From contig NC_089449.1 of NCBI RefSeq assembly GCF_026210795.1, positions 1,550,001-1,614,000 on the forward strand: DNA of 64,000 bases, in the 5' to 3' direction. A program made the translations under genes and the position numbers. The DNA is from Rhizophagus irregularis. Its lineage: Eukaryota > Glomeromycota > Glomeromycetes > Glomerales > Glomeraceae. Of the stretch, positions 23,506-36,000 are shown piece by piece; position 1 is the first letter of the stretch; the number at the start of each line of letters is the position of its first letter. The notes beneath the pieces are model-generated. The model did no database searches, had not been told where the DNA came from, and saw only the letters and a program-made list of their open reading frames with translations.

Positions 23506-25330
23506 TCAAATTAATGTAAATATTCTTTTAGCCAGAATGAAAATTATATTACTTTTTTTGCTTTCTTAATTACAATTAAAAATCTATTTTTTCTTTTTGA
23601 AAAAATATAATTTTGAGAAAAATTTTTAAATTAAACTTTTTTTTTTGCATAATATATTACCAAATAATTTATATATTATTGTGGGTGGTCTTGTAATTTA
23701 CCAGAAAGCTATATATTAAGATAATGCATTTCATATATCGTCTATATATCTAATTAGTCATCATAACCACCCAATAGTACATACATAAATTAATAATATT
23801 AGCATAGTTTATAATTTTTTTACCTTTGTATAATTACTGACATTATAAAATATATTGAGGTTATCAAAAAAAAAAATTTATATATTATTAAATAATAACA
23901 TGACTGACATCACTGCTAGGTATGTAACAAAAAATAAACTTAATAATAAAATAAATATTGAAAAGTTTAAACAATATATATTAGAATTTAATTTCCTTTT
24001 AATGGATAAAATTAACAGAAATTAGGTATAATAACATTTTCAAAAAGGATATAACTTTAGCAAAAAATAGATATTTATACTGATTTTTAAGTTAATAGTT
24101 AGTCAGAAAAAGATAAAGCTATATTTAATAGTTAATACTTCTGATACTTCTAATGATCTAAGAAGTAGAACTAGGGGAAGGAAGTATAGTAAATATGTAT
24201 CAAATTTAGCAAAAAAAAAATATTAGAAAATTAGTTTAATGTACCATTTTATAGGATAATTTAATAAAATAGAAGTAAAAGTAAAAGTTATATTTATTCT
24301 AATTAATCTTAAAAGGTAAAATATTTTTTGTAAATAGCTTATTTAATAGTCTAACTTTTTTTTATTTTAATCAGACAATGAGAACTATTAATTAAAAAAA
24401 TTATCAAAATTGGATTACTGGATCCAAAAATAATATTTTTTAGAATTCAAATAAAGTCTAAGTTGAATCTGAATTAAATTGAAGTTTATAGGAAAAATTT
24501 GATTTGTGCAAAATATTAATTGCAAATTTGTTTTATTTTCTAGTTACTGAAGAGAGATGAGACCTTTTAATATTTCAAAAAAAAATTATCTCTGTAATAT
24601 TAGATCTTAAAATAAATCGTTTAGCTAATAAAATTCAAAAAAAGAAAAATTTGTTCTGTAAAATGAAGAAATTGATTATCCAGATCACTTTTCATTAGAA
24701 TCAGTTAAGAAAAGACTGAATCTGTATAATATATCTAATGTAGTATTCAGATTTAATTTGTTAATGAATAAACTTTTTTTTATTTTGTAGAGGGCATGGA
24801 GAGCTATACGACAAAAAAATGTTAATCGAAATTGAATCACAGGATCACGAGATAATCGCAAAATCGATTTTTTTTTTTAATTGCCCCTAGTGATTATATA
24901 GATTTTCACACGAATCACAAATTAATTTATTTATTAAATCATTGTATAAATTGAAATTTTAATTTTATGCATTATACATTAAGGTCGTATAATATATATT
25001 GAAAAATTTAATTAGTATATGATCAACTTGCCCATAAATTAATTAATTTTCATATAACATTAGATCTACATATGATATGGAACATCCCACATTATTTAAA
25101 TCGCCAGCATTATAAATTCGGCCAGAATTACACAAATTTGGCCGGCATTATTATTTAAAGATCGGCGATTTTTTAGTCATTGAGTAAATAAACGCATTTC
25201 AGCCATAAATATTAAGTCAATAAAAAGAATTTTTTTTTTAGAGATATCTTATGAATATCTGTCAGTACATAATATAATAAAAAAAAAATTAACTTCAAAA
25301 ATAAAAGTAGAGAGAAAATTAAACCGGATT
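23506..25330. other. AT-rich gene desert with degenerate repeat arms
   Basis: No gene is visible. Two patches (about 24360-24440 and 24765-24880) keep the order cttttttttattttgtag ... aaaaaatgtt ... aaaattg ... gatc and resemble one arm of the foldback at 16289-16575. The rest is A/T-rich with stops in all frames. Confidence 0.4.
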
Positions 25331-25504
25331 GAATTCATCCGGATCGGGTGAAAAATCAATCCGTTTTTATTTTCTCTTTTTTTTTTGTATTAATTAGTAA
25401 TTTTTAAACTACTAGATTGTGCATTGGGATGCAGTCTTATAATATATAAAAAAAATTTAATCTTTATTAAGTGTATAATTGCCTTTTCGAATTCATCCGG
25501 ATCG
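25331..25504. repeat. 16-bp direct repeats bounding a 142-bp segment
   Basis: The sequence gaattcatccggatcg occurs exactly at 25331-25346 and 25489-25504. The first copy also sits inside a small hairpin (cggattga at 25325, tcaatccg near 25354). This could be a target duplication around a small non-coding insertion, or a dispersed motif. Confidence 0.35.
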
Positions 25505-25878
25505 TAACTCTAGTGGTGGTATGAAATATGACCACTTGGGTAGTTGAGTTCTACCGCATTTCTCTCCATAACCCCTGGGTTATCAACTTTGTGGTATTAC
25601 TCACCCAGAAAAAAAAAGAACCCTTTAAAATTTTATAATATACACACTAAGACAATGTTACACCTGACATCATAGTACAAAAATTTCTGATAATAAAGAT
25701 TTTACTTTGAATTTTTTAAATGTGTTTTATTTTTCAAGTGACACTTACAGTCATGAAAAAAATATAAAATTTACTAAATCATTAAAAACGCTATTATACA
25801 CTAATGAAAAAAATTTTATTCTTGTTGCTCATCTGATCCTCGGCCGTAATTAATGGTAACATTGATCAAATTCGCATT
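25505..25878. other. intergenic stretch with GC-richer patch
   Basis: The segment 25510-25605 is GC-richer than its surroundings and could be a retroposon remnant, but no complete tRNA A/B boxes can be assigned. The remainder is AT-rich. Confidence 0.3.
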
Positions 25879-25894
25879 TTGCGAAAAAGAAAGG

Positions 25895-26110
25895 ATGGTG
25901 GGGTTACAGGCCTGGAAATATTAGGTGCATTGATCGTCTTAGAAAATTCCGATGTCGGACAAAATCCCGACATCCATTTTCCCAACAGAACTTTTGCCCG
26001 ACACCGTTGGCCTACATTAGTTTTAATGCTGGTCAAAGTTGTCGGGGAAAATGTCCTGTCGGGAAATCGTCTGTCGGGAAATCGTGGTGTAACCAGAAAT
26101 TCAAGGGCTA
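25895..26110. repeat. gtcggg-rich non-coding repeat element
   Basis: This GC-richer patch has many gtcggg/cccgac words on both strands and a perfect 15-bp tandem duplication, ctgtcgggaaatcgt, at 26056-26070 and 26071-26085. The ends carry weak inverted similarity (ggggttaca near 25898 and tgtaacc near 26088). The ORF across it has no protein-like features, so it is treated as repeat DNA. Confidence 0.4.
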
Positions 26111-26469
26111 GCGTATAATTCGTATGACATCTAATTATGTGTTTGAAGTTTGAACGATCATCGTTTTTATAAAAGACGAACCAATCACAAAGTTAAAAAG
26201 TCCGTTATGCGTAAGAAATAGATTTAAACCATAGGCCGCATTTTGAAACTCCATAATATTAGTACCTACCCCATACCGCTACCGCCTGCAAAAAAATCCC
26301 TGAATATGCTATATTCACGGAAGAGCCTAAGCAAGGCAATTAATTTTATTGGTGAAAAAAAAACAGGGAATATAAAACACGGATTAAATATTTTTATATG
26401 GCTAGTTCTTTTTTTTATAAAATTAATCATTTTGATTAATCATGGTTATAAACCGCGATGGGAAAACAT

Positions 26470-26477
26470 TATATAAA
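26470..26477 (+). promoter_or_regulatory. TATA box of the secreted-protein gene
   Basis: TATATAAA lies 78 bp upstream of the ATG at 26548, and the sequence after it is purine-rich (ggagtcgaggaaggaaagg). The spacing fits a strong TATA promoter with a short 5' leader. Confidence 0.6.
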
Positions 26478-26547
26478 GGAGTCGAGGAAGGAAAGGATAA
26501 AAAATTAAAATCGACAAAAACTTGACCGAAAAATCTGAAAAATCAAA

Positions 26548-26847
26548 ATGAAATTCAATCAATTTAATTTTTTCTTACTCCTCTTAACTATCTTTGCCGT
26601 GGTTGCTTTCGCGTATCCGGACCATCACCCAACGAGAACGAGTCTATTGAAACGTGCAAGTAGAAATCCAAACTGCGATTTCTCTTGTTGTAAACCTGGT
26701 GATGCGAAATGCGATAAGGAATGTGGTTTTCCTACCTGCACTTGCAATCCCAAAGCTTCTTGCTGTAGACCTGGTGATGATACATGTTTAGATGTATGTA
26801 AATTGCGTAAATGCGAACCGAGAGAAAGTCCTATCATCCACAATTGA
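26548..26847 (+). CDS. small secreted cysteine-rich protein with duplicated six-Cys module
   Basis: This is a single-exon gene of 99 residues. Residues 1-22 are a clear signal peptide with a hydrophobic core (FFLLLLTIFAVVAFA). A Lys-Arg pair at 35-36 looks like a Kex2 processing site, leaving a mature part of about 63 residues with twelve cysteines (43, 47, 48, 55, 59, 64, 66, 72, 73, 80, 84, 89). These form two tandem modules: C-x3-CC-x6-C-x3-C-x4-C and C-x5-CC-x6-C-x3-C-x4-C, each holding CC(K/R)PGD. All cysteines could pair. I do not recognise the family. The architecture is that of an apoplastic or symbiosis-related secreted protein, which is inference. No gene lies within several kb on either side, a typical setting for candidate effectors. 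Confidence 0.85.
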   Translation: MKFNQFNFFLLLLTIFAVVAFAYPDHHPTRTSLLKRASRNPNCDFSCCKPGDAKCDKECGFPTCTCNPKASCCRPGDDTCLDVCKLRKCEPRESPIIHN

Positions 26848-27849
26848 CCTGCTTTTGTCGTTTATGGTTGAGGAATTATTTAAAAACAATGTTAATTAAA
26901 CATATGTACCCTTATTATGTAAATCATTCAGATTAAACAATCGTACAAAATTTTTTGGTTAAACCTTTAGTTATAAAAGTTATAGATAGTTTTTGGCACA
27001 AACTTGTCGGATAAGACAGTGTCTTTTTTGTTTTCTTTATTTTTATAGTATTTTCACCATAAATAGATTCAATAAATTGTTCCTTTATTATCATTAAACT
27101 GTCCTAAACTCAAACTGCCCGTTATGGACAGAGTATTAAAGTTTTTTTTTATAAATCCATTATGTCTATGATGAATTTGCATCTCTGTGCTAATCTGGAG
27201 CAGTTCCTTAATTGCGCTTCTGATAAAGAAAAGTAATAGTGTCGTACGGCTGTAACTGGGTTATCAAATATAAACTATGGTCGGATTGGAGTGGTCACCG
27301 ACTTCCTGTATCTAATTCCAAAGGTTGTGTGATGTTAAGGTTTTTCCGTGGCAAATAGAACGAGAATATTTGACTGGTGATTTCTTACTGCTGTCAATCT
27401 TTCTCTTTGAGACATGTCGGGTGATCGTATAAATTTGAATCATATTATTCTTTAGTATAAGTTTACAAAGAATCGCTAGAATTTGCTATAAATCGCTACT
27501 AATCGATAAAATTGCAGATTCAGTAAATCTTAATTCTAGTATCACTAATCGCATAAATTGTGTATGTTCATTATGTCTGGACTAGCTGTCAATATCATTT
27601 TAGATGAATGATTTAATAAGGTTGTACCTAAACCCATTAATAATCGTCCTGAATATGATAATAAATGATAAATATGTTAATGCATATATTGGAAATTAAT
27701 CTATAAAATAGTCGAAATAGAAAATCAATATGATACATTATCGGTTGTGATTAGAGATGTCAGATATGGTGAATAAAAAAGTGAGACTTAAGGGTCCCAC
27801 TTGAATAAAATAAATCACATTCTATATAAAGGTTGTAATCGAATGTGCA
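26848..27849. other. intergenic stretch downstream of the secreted-protein gene
   Basis: It probably includes the 3' UTR of the secreted-protein gene. A GC-richer part (27170-27420) has no ORF beyond chance length. No repeat or RNA gene was identified. Confidence 0.35.
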
Positions 27850-28310
27850 ATTAAATAAATGCGCAGTAACGTTAGACATCATGTGTAATTTTAATTCTCG
27901 AATTTTCCTGCATACAGTATACTCAAAACTTTACAACAAAGAAGACCTCCTTGTTGATCTGTGTATATAGGTAGCGTCAAATTTTTTTGTTATAATTTTA
28001 GGTGGACCTGTTGATCAGATTTTTGTGATGAAATCATTTTCCCAAAAACATATTCCTAAACCAATCCTGCAAATTGTATAAAAAAGTGATGTCCCGGTTA
28101 GTAGTTCTTTTTATTCGCCTTATGCAAATATAAGCAAGAATCAAGAAACAAAAATCCTAATAAAATTTAAATCAACCATTATTTGCATCATCGATATTTA
28201 CAATCAAACAAACCCGTATATTCTGCAAAGTAATAATAACAGATAAGGTGGGTTGGGTTTTTAGTTCAGGTTAGCTTCTTGAAACATATCATTACAATGT
28301 TAATCAATTT
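27850..28310 (+). repeat. conserved non-coding segment, copy A
   Basis: It is diverged but collinear with 42715-43165. Shared blocks include aaatgcgcagtaacgttaga, gacctccttgttgatct, a ggtgga..gtt.atcagatttt.gtgatg block, a TATA-like tataaaaa (28077-28084), gatgtccc.gttagt and ggttagcttct, and it ends near gttaatcaattt. No ORF is conserved between copies, so the constraint or shared ancestry is not protein-level. It may be a promoter plus 5' leader of a gene family or of a non-coding RNA. Confidence 0.55.
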
Positions 28311-29049
28311 CTCACCTTTATAAATGTCCCAAAATAAAATGTACATATTATTCTTGATTTTCGCCAAGACCGTCATCATGTGTACAATACGCAGTATCGC
28401 AAAAATAAATTCCCTGTGATGGGATATTATAAGTGTGTAATCAGCGCAGTAAAATTTATGATAAGTATCTTTAATGTACAAAATCGAAATATATTTCTTG
28501 AATATAAGGCAGATATTATGAAAATTAAATATACTGATAAGTTGAATCATGAAATGTTACATTGCTTATTTTCTTTATCTCACTGCTAATCTCCTGAATT
28601 TACGCTGTAGGCTTGAAATTACTTAGTTTCTGGGAAGTTCTCTTGCGAAATTTGGCTAAAATCGATACTTTCTTTATAATTCATGTCAGTAAGAGTGATA
28701 TAGACAGACGAACATTCTGTAGATATGAATAAGATTATTTTATTTCGAAAAATCTAGTGTAAAAAAAGTGTATAGGTAGAAACAAGTTGTAGAAATTTAT
28801 AAGCTTGAAATGACTTGATGTTGGGACTCACATCAAATGGCCTAGAAATTGCGTACTCCCTCCCTCCCTCTTTGACATCTATTTCGTTTGTATGAAATAC
28901 TGGATATGTTTATTTTTTATTTTATTTTTTTATAGTAAAACAATAATAACGTTTTTTAGCAGTGTGACAATCTAGCAAGTCATATAAAAATTCATTATAT
29001 AAATATACAATATTATGTATCAGCTATCTGCGAAAAACTAATTTATGGG
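28311..29049. other. intergenic stretch
   Basis: Short AT-driven ORFs overlap on both strands (28266-28589) without recognisable domains. No supported gene is present. Confidence 0.35.
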
Positions 29050-29370
29050 CAGGGTTGGGAAAATATGGTGTACGAGGTAAAATTTCAGTACAGTACAGTA
29101 CAGTTAGTACATTGTACTTAAAATTTTAAATACCATATATTTAATAAAGTTACTTCAAATGCTAACTCTGTCAATATTGATTCATTTATGATAAAATAAA
29201 TACTATTAAATTCCTCTCATTGAGACGAATCTAATGAGCTTAATTTTATTGAAATCTAATCACTGGACCACTTAAAACCAGGGTATATATGATTAAAAAT
29301 ACCTCTGTAATTTATATAAAAAAATGTACTTGTACTAAAAAAACTCAGTACAGTACATTTCCCAACCCTG
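29050..29370. mobile_element. hAT-type MITE with 8-bp target duplication
   Basis: A 321-bp non-coding element begins CAGGGTTGGGAAA and ends with the complement (tttcccaaccctg). It is flanked by an exact 8-bp duplication, tttatggg, at 29042-29049 and 29371-29378. Similarity continues inward as gtac/cagtacagtac motifs at both ends. CAGGG termini plus an 8-bp duplication are diagnostic of hAT-mobilised elements. Confidence 0.88.
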
Positions 29371-29606
29371 TTTATGGGTACACTTGATAAACATTAAATC
29401 ATTCTGAATGTTCTACATTTTGAGATGTTTGAATATTGATAACAGGCACTTTTGCCTTCATAGAACTATAATTTGAATAATGCTGATAATTTCATTCAAG
29501 TGGGAGTTACCTTTTCGATAGTTTCAAGAACCAGCTCCTAAAATGAAATCTATAATATAAATAAAAATGTTTAAAACAAACTAGTATATTATTATAAATT
29601 AGATTC

Positions 29607-30494
29607 TTACTTTAATTCATAACATCTTTCCATGACAGAGATAATCACGAGAAATTCTGCCACCTCAGTAGGAAAAGTCATTTCGACTAGAAAGACAAGC
29701 TGATACAAGCCATCATATTTTAAAGTGATCCTCCAAAACTCAATCTGTTTTCTATTACATATCATCCAATATATTAATCTAGCATGCGAATATGAATGGA
29801 CCTTTATAATTCTCAAAATTAGAATTTAAATTAAATAATTACTAATACTGTTGTAATTTGTGATGTACATTTTTAATTACAAGTACTATATTTATTTTTT
29901 TTAATTGCAAATAAAGTATAAAATTTTAATTATATTATTGCTTTAGAGGTTATCTTTCAAGTAAGAACACCTTATTTCCACAAATGAGAATCCCGTTACC
30001 TTTGGTTTGAAAACCACCATAACGATAGTAAAAAATGAAATGCCGACAAACTTCCCTAGTCCATAGGATTAATGGATGCGCATCCTTACCAAGTGGTTTC
30101 TCTAGTTTAGACAATGTACTTTCGATGTCTCCGCTTAGCAAATTACATAGTATGCCTTGATATCCCATGCAATTATCAATATTTTTTCTTATACATTATT
30201 CGATCAGGAAATACTTTACACTTAACTTGAACATTTTGTTGAGAAAGTTCTTTACAGCTATTAATTTCCATATGAGGTCTGTTCATAAGTTTCTTCAGCT
30301 TTTTATCAAATTTACCATCAACTTCTTTGGTATGAATAGTTACTTTCCATAATTCGAGATTGATTGTTGACAGCATTTCCTTTTTTTTTTCTTTAATAAG
30401 ATCTTGAAGATCCGAAATCTTTTTTTCATTCCATACTGTATCATTTGTGTCAACTATGAATCGATTCTTAACATTCTTGTACAGAGTACCATTA
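29607..30494 (-). pseudogene. Crinkler (CRN)-like gene remnant
   Basis: After a plausible acceptor (TATATTTCAG, 30495-30504), the frame reads NGTLYKNVKNRFIVDTNDTV, then KISDLQDLIKEKKKEM and LELWKVTIH. Ubiquitin-like CRN headers have this order: a V..ISDLK..I..E segment, then L.LWKV.I. The frame stops at TGA 30176-30178. Two further open segments on the same strand (30168-29950, with HPLILWTREVCRHFIFYYRY, and 29816-29607) may be displaced downstream exons. No start-containing first exon was found, and no single splicing path joins the parts without a stop. It is called a remnant, but an intact gene with unrecognised introns is not excluded. CRN proteins are host-directed or nuclear effectors in oomycetes and some fungi. 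Confidence 0.42.
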
Positions 30495-30504
30495 CTGAAA
30501 TATA

Positions 30505-33084
30505 AGTTTTAAGTGAATTTTAAGTAAAAGTTTAAGGAGATAGTTTGATATCTTGAGAGTATAATCAGTATATATATTACTTTTTTGAAAGGAATTATTA
30601 TTGACCAAATTTGACTAATGTGGCTTTTCGCGTGCAACACAGAAAAAAAAAAATAAAGCGCAGTAACTCTGTGCAATGTGAGATTTCTCATGTTTGCCGA
30701 ACTTATGTAGTTTGAAAGGAAGAAATTATTCAAGTTTGGGCAAGACACTACGCAATTGTGAAATGAATGTTATGAATAAAAAAATATTTTTTCGGTTATG
30801 ATTGTGTATTTACAAGGAAATGACTTCAAACTTACAAAGCTATTATCTATTTATTTTTTTTTTGTTCGGAAATTTCGAGAACTTTACTAGGCGGAGAACA
30901 TAGAATTTTACTAAGGTTTATATTGTTTTAATTTATTTCTGACTCTACATGCTCGCTCTACGCATAACTGACGGACGGAACCGGATCATGAGTTATTGTT
31001 GGGATAATGTGTTGGTATAGATAGTTTAGATGATCGAAAAACTGTGGTCCGTAGCATTAGGATAGGAACATCACTTTGCTTTGTAAAACAAACTTACATA
31101 GGCAAGAATTAATATATATAAAAACGAACGTTATATATCTTATTTGATCCACATCTTTCCTATTCGTTCGTCTGTTTGATGCTTATTTTATAACCCGTTA
31201 CTAAGAAAGCAGTGATCCTTCGAGAAATACAAGAAGATTCCTATTGTTAACTGTTAATATTATATCCGAAGAGTGATAATTAATATTACTATTAAAAACA
31301 ATCACTATAGTGCTCTCGCTAAAAATTCTTTGATTCTCCTGTTCAATAACACATCGTCTAAATAGGTGTATTGATGAATATTGTAACCATTATCACACAC
31401 AATTCAGCATATTCGAAATCTATTGTCTGATAAAAAAGAAATCACTCATAAATCGAGAGAATTACTAACTGGAACAAATAGCTTGTCCTCGTTGTAATTT
31501 ATTATTTCTTAATAATACAAAAGAGAAGAATTAGAAAAAAGTAAAATGGGATCAACATGTGCAATGCATTTGCTCATCTTTGTACGTTCTAAACGAAATG
31601 TTAATTAGCAATGGATGTTCCCGAGAACATAACAATAAAAGGTGACAATAAAGAATAGTATCATTAGTATATATTACGCGAAAACGATACTTCAGGTAAT
31701 GATTACATTTTTGTTTCCACTCGAATTATATATTTTTATTTTTATTTTTATTTCTAAAGTGAACTAAGCTATAGTACAAATTACATAGAAACTATAAAAA
31801 GTAATTCAAAAAAACTGTAAGCCAGAACGCGATAGTGGCGGCGCCACCTTAAAAAGAAAATGGCGGGTACACCCTGAGGGTGCAACCGCCCTAACCAAAG
31901 AAGTTTCTACGGTTACATCTATACAAAATTCAGGGTTCGCCACATCTCGAAAAGTATGAACCTTATGTAGTATATAAAGAATAGGAAAACAATAGATAGC
32001 TATAAAGTGGCCAATTGGGATAACTCAGCCCAAATCAAAATGTACATTGTTGTATTACGTCATGAAGCAGATCATTCGGATAATCAATAATTATAAAAAA
32101 AATAATGTTTCTTTATATCCGAACCGAATAATACGGAGTTTCATTTTTGTCATTTTTTTACGGGCCTATTTTATCTGAGTTGGTTTGCTTATACTTTACT
32201 ATTTACTTTTTTTACCGGTCCATGGCGAGAATCAATTTTAATTAATCAGATTAAATTTGGTTAAATTTCGGATGTGAAATTGATTATTCACCTTTTTTCA
32301 TGTAATCCGTTTATGCATGTATAATATGTATAGGGAATAAGATTCAAAAATATATCGTAAAGTTTAAAAAAAGTTAGGTAGCTTGTTATAATGAGTAAAT
32401 CAAATTTGATCAGTTGATCCTGGGCTCCTGCAGTCATAATGAAACTATAACGAATTCTAATTATAATTTATATTTTGAAATAATAATAAAAAAAAAAGAC
32501 GCCTAATGAGAACTATTATGTAATAACGCGATTATACGCCTTTATGAGAAACGACAGATGATTCCTTTTCTTTGTATTAAAAAAAGTTGTATTCGTTTCC
32601 CCAACAATATAAATTCAAGTCGATATATCAATCAATCAACCTTACATTAGTTTATATTAAAAAGTTTTTTTTAGAAGAACAAAGAATTATTTGTTTATAT
32701 AAATATATAAATAAATAATTCAGTTAAATGCAATCATAAATTTTTTTTTAACGCGGAAATCACGTATGATCCTCATTTGATGCCCTGTTTTAATAAACCC
32801 TAATTGATTTGTTACGAAAAAAAGATTGTACGAATCATAAGTAATATCAACTTATATAATTTCTATTTTAAAATTTTAAAAAGAAAACAAGACAAAATTA
32901 TGTATTTCTTTTCTCAAAATGTGTAAAATGTGTATACGTCAATATAAGAAATTAAATTTATAACTTTTTATATATATAAAGTTTATGAAACTACGAATAA
33001 ATTAATTATAGAAATGTATAGAACGCGTCTTTTTTTACTTATTAAGTAGTATATCTAGTATACCATATTAACATTTGGCCGGTT
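30505..33084. other. long intergenic stretch
   Basis: This is about 2.6 kb without a supportable gene. ORFs are short and compositionally biased. The one compact GC-rich patch at 31820-31900 is listed separately. Confidence 0.4.
31835..31890. other. two GC-rich hairpins in AT-rich DNA
   Basis: gtggcggcgccac (31835-31847) is a perfect inverted repeat around ggc/gcc. ggcgggtacaccctgagggtgcaaccgcc begins at 31862 and folds with an inner cacct/agggtg-like stem and an outer ggcgg/ccgcc stem. The local GC content contrasts strongly with the surroundings. It could be a structured RNA element or a retroposon fragment. No RNA family is recognised. Confidence 0.4.
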
Positions 33085-36000
33085 GTTTATATTTATGAGA
33101 GCAGATCCCATTATTAAATTAAACTATATAAATATAAATATAAAGAGTAACGCCCCGATTATCTTTCTAGAATAAATAAATTAGTAAAAAACTTCATTAA
33201 TTTTTTTCCATATAATAAGCTTTAAGCATTTAAATAGTATGTAATTAACTATTATTGTTGAACAAACTCTTAAGATTAATAAACGAACTTCTTTGAGAAT
33301 AAAAATATTTTATTGCTTTAATTTCTTTTATCACATACTGGTACATATTTTTTTAAAAATAATCAAATATCAAATAAATTGACAACTTTAATAACTTAAT
33401 AAGATTTAATAGCTTCATATAATAAAATTGCTGAATCAAAAGTAAATGCTTAAAAGAAAAATAGCTAGTAACTAAGAGTAGATAAAAAAATTTGAAATTG
33501 GTTCTTAAAATTTTAAAATATTTAATCATATCATATTCCATTTGAATAAAATTAATTTAAAAATATGCTAGCCATCATATAATTCATATTCTTAATTCTA
33601 ATTCATAATTTAAATAACCTTAATTTTTTCTAAATTTGACCTTATATTTATAAATTTATTAGTTTAAAAAGGTGTTCCGTTAAAAATATTATTCGCAAAC
33701 GGATCATTCGTAACCTGCACAGGTAATCTTTCAATCCAGTATAATGCGTACGTTCTTTTTCTTAGTTCTCGTCGATTTCTACGTCTGTGAATAGTACGAG
33801 AATAATTTGACACGTAAGATTGGACCGAAGTATTATCTAAAGAAGTGGACTTTTCAAAATCGTTTACTTCAACATACTATGTATGGATTAAATTGAGATA
33901 ATCGGGTAAAATAAAAAAAAAAGAATAGAAAAGATATTAGTATAATTGAATGTTTTTGCAGAAAATATTTTACAAAAGAACAAGTTATTATAATATATAC
34001 TTCAATTTTTTCATAAGAGATTTGAACGCGAACTTCTCCAGTTACAGTTTCTTTACTTCTTGGTGATAATCTAATAAAGTTAATAAAAGTTATTAAGTAT
34101 ATATTAATATATGTGCATGTAATATATTACTTCAGCATATATGTATATAATATGTTATTACTTACTTAAACCAAGCATCAATGGTTTGATTAAGTCTTCT
34201 TGGTGGTTGAACTTTAAACATTCCAAGAAAGTTTTCAGATTGGGCATTATTATGTACACGTTCATAAACGGATACGTGTACTTCACCATCAAGACGTGCA
34301 ACGTCGCTGTTATAATAAATTAGATCAAAATTAACCAAATTTAAAAAAAAGATTTTTCAAAGATAATTAATTAAAAACTTACAAGACAGCTTTATGTTTC
34401 CAGACGGGAGTAGTAGCAGCACGGAAGAGATCCAAAAAGTCCATTGGTTTACTCCTTTGATTAGGTAAATCACTATGTCTCATCGCTTCGCGAGTAACAA
34501 CTTCATTACGTTCGAATTCGCATACGCAGTATGGACGTGATTGATAATTACTAACGTTAAGTTTTTGACCCTCAACAATTGTGACTATAAGACGACCAGC
34601 GATTGGAGTCTGTGTAACGTTATCGAAAGTATTATCTGATCCACGAGAAGATCCAGCTTTTGTGGATACTCTAGAAGAGTCTTGATAAAATTGTTGTTTT
34701 AGAGACATTGCGGGGTTTGGTTCAGGTAAAAAAGGAGGTGACGGGTATTTATCCGTTTTTGTGGCATTATTGCTACTCCATCAGCAATGCGTTTAATAAT
34801 AAAAAGTCTGCTATTGTTATTGGCGCTTGTTTTTAATTTTCTATACTTCTATCATACGATTATATTACGCACTTGTTTATTGTAAAAAAAATTTTTTTTT
34901 ATATTATAAATTTTTTTTTTTAACGAAACAAAGATTATACTTTAGTAATAAATTTTTAAATTAAACACAAAAAAAAAAAAAAAAAAAAAAAAAGTTTACT
35001 TTTTTTTTATTTAAAATGAACAATCTGCTAATTCCTACGTCCGACGATTAATTGTTTAGGCAGTTGGTATTCGTATGTGGCTGAAAATCTCCGTTTTTTT
35101 TAAAAAAAAAATTAAAATAATAAAATACATTGAATAAAAAAAAAAAAAGATTTTTTCAGTATATCAATTATTTTTTTTTTATGACGCGGCTGTGCGTTTT
35201 ATTTTGTTATCTAAAGAATCAATGTTAAAAAAGATACAAAAAAAATATTCTTTTTTTTTAAAAAAAAAACTCCGAGAAAAACAAAAGAAATTTGAACTTG
35301 GGCAAGTCATTAAATTCGTTATTTGTTCATTTTATCATTTTTCTTTTTTAAGCGAATAAGAAGATATTAGAAAGAGGAAATATTAAAATTAAATGTAAAA
35401 ATAAAATGTAAAAAGTATTTTATATATATATATATGCAGAGAAAAAGTAGGATTAATTAAAAAGCAAAAAAAAAAAAAAAAAAATTATCTTTCAAATGTT
35501 TTGTCTGACGTTACATTAATAATTAGGTTTGAATGTCGAAATACTAACAGATCTGATGATTCGACGATCATTACCCATATCAGATTCTGCGCCTCCGAAA
35601 TAACACGTACGGAATTTGTTTTTTATTGTAAGAAAAATATAAAAAAAAAAATTTCATTGTAATGCTGCTGTACACGGGATCAATCGTTAAATTACCTAAT
35701 ATATCGAACAGTCTTCTTAATTAGTGTTTATAGTGTTTATAATGTTTTAAAGAACAAAGTAAATGAATCTAATGAAATCTATATAGTAAAACTGTGATTA
35801 TGGAATAAATATGACAATTCTATTAATTTCTTGGCATAATATCTAAAAAAAATAACGGGTGTATGTCACTATTCCGCCAAAAAGCAAGATTTGTGTCTTG
35901 AGTTTTTCTTTCTTTTAACAATGAATGGAAGTGAATAGGTATTTTTACTATTGTTGTTTATTGTAAAATAATATTAGGTATGGAACAAAAAAGAAACTTC

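Noticed and set aside
25510-25605. possible tRNA or SINE fragment
   Set aside because: A GC-richer patch with loose symmetry, but no convincing A and B boxes and no cloverleaf could be drawn.
26243-26476. 77-residue ORF upstream of the secreted-protein gene
   Set aside because: It overlaps the promoter and TATA box of the real gene and has no protein-like features.
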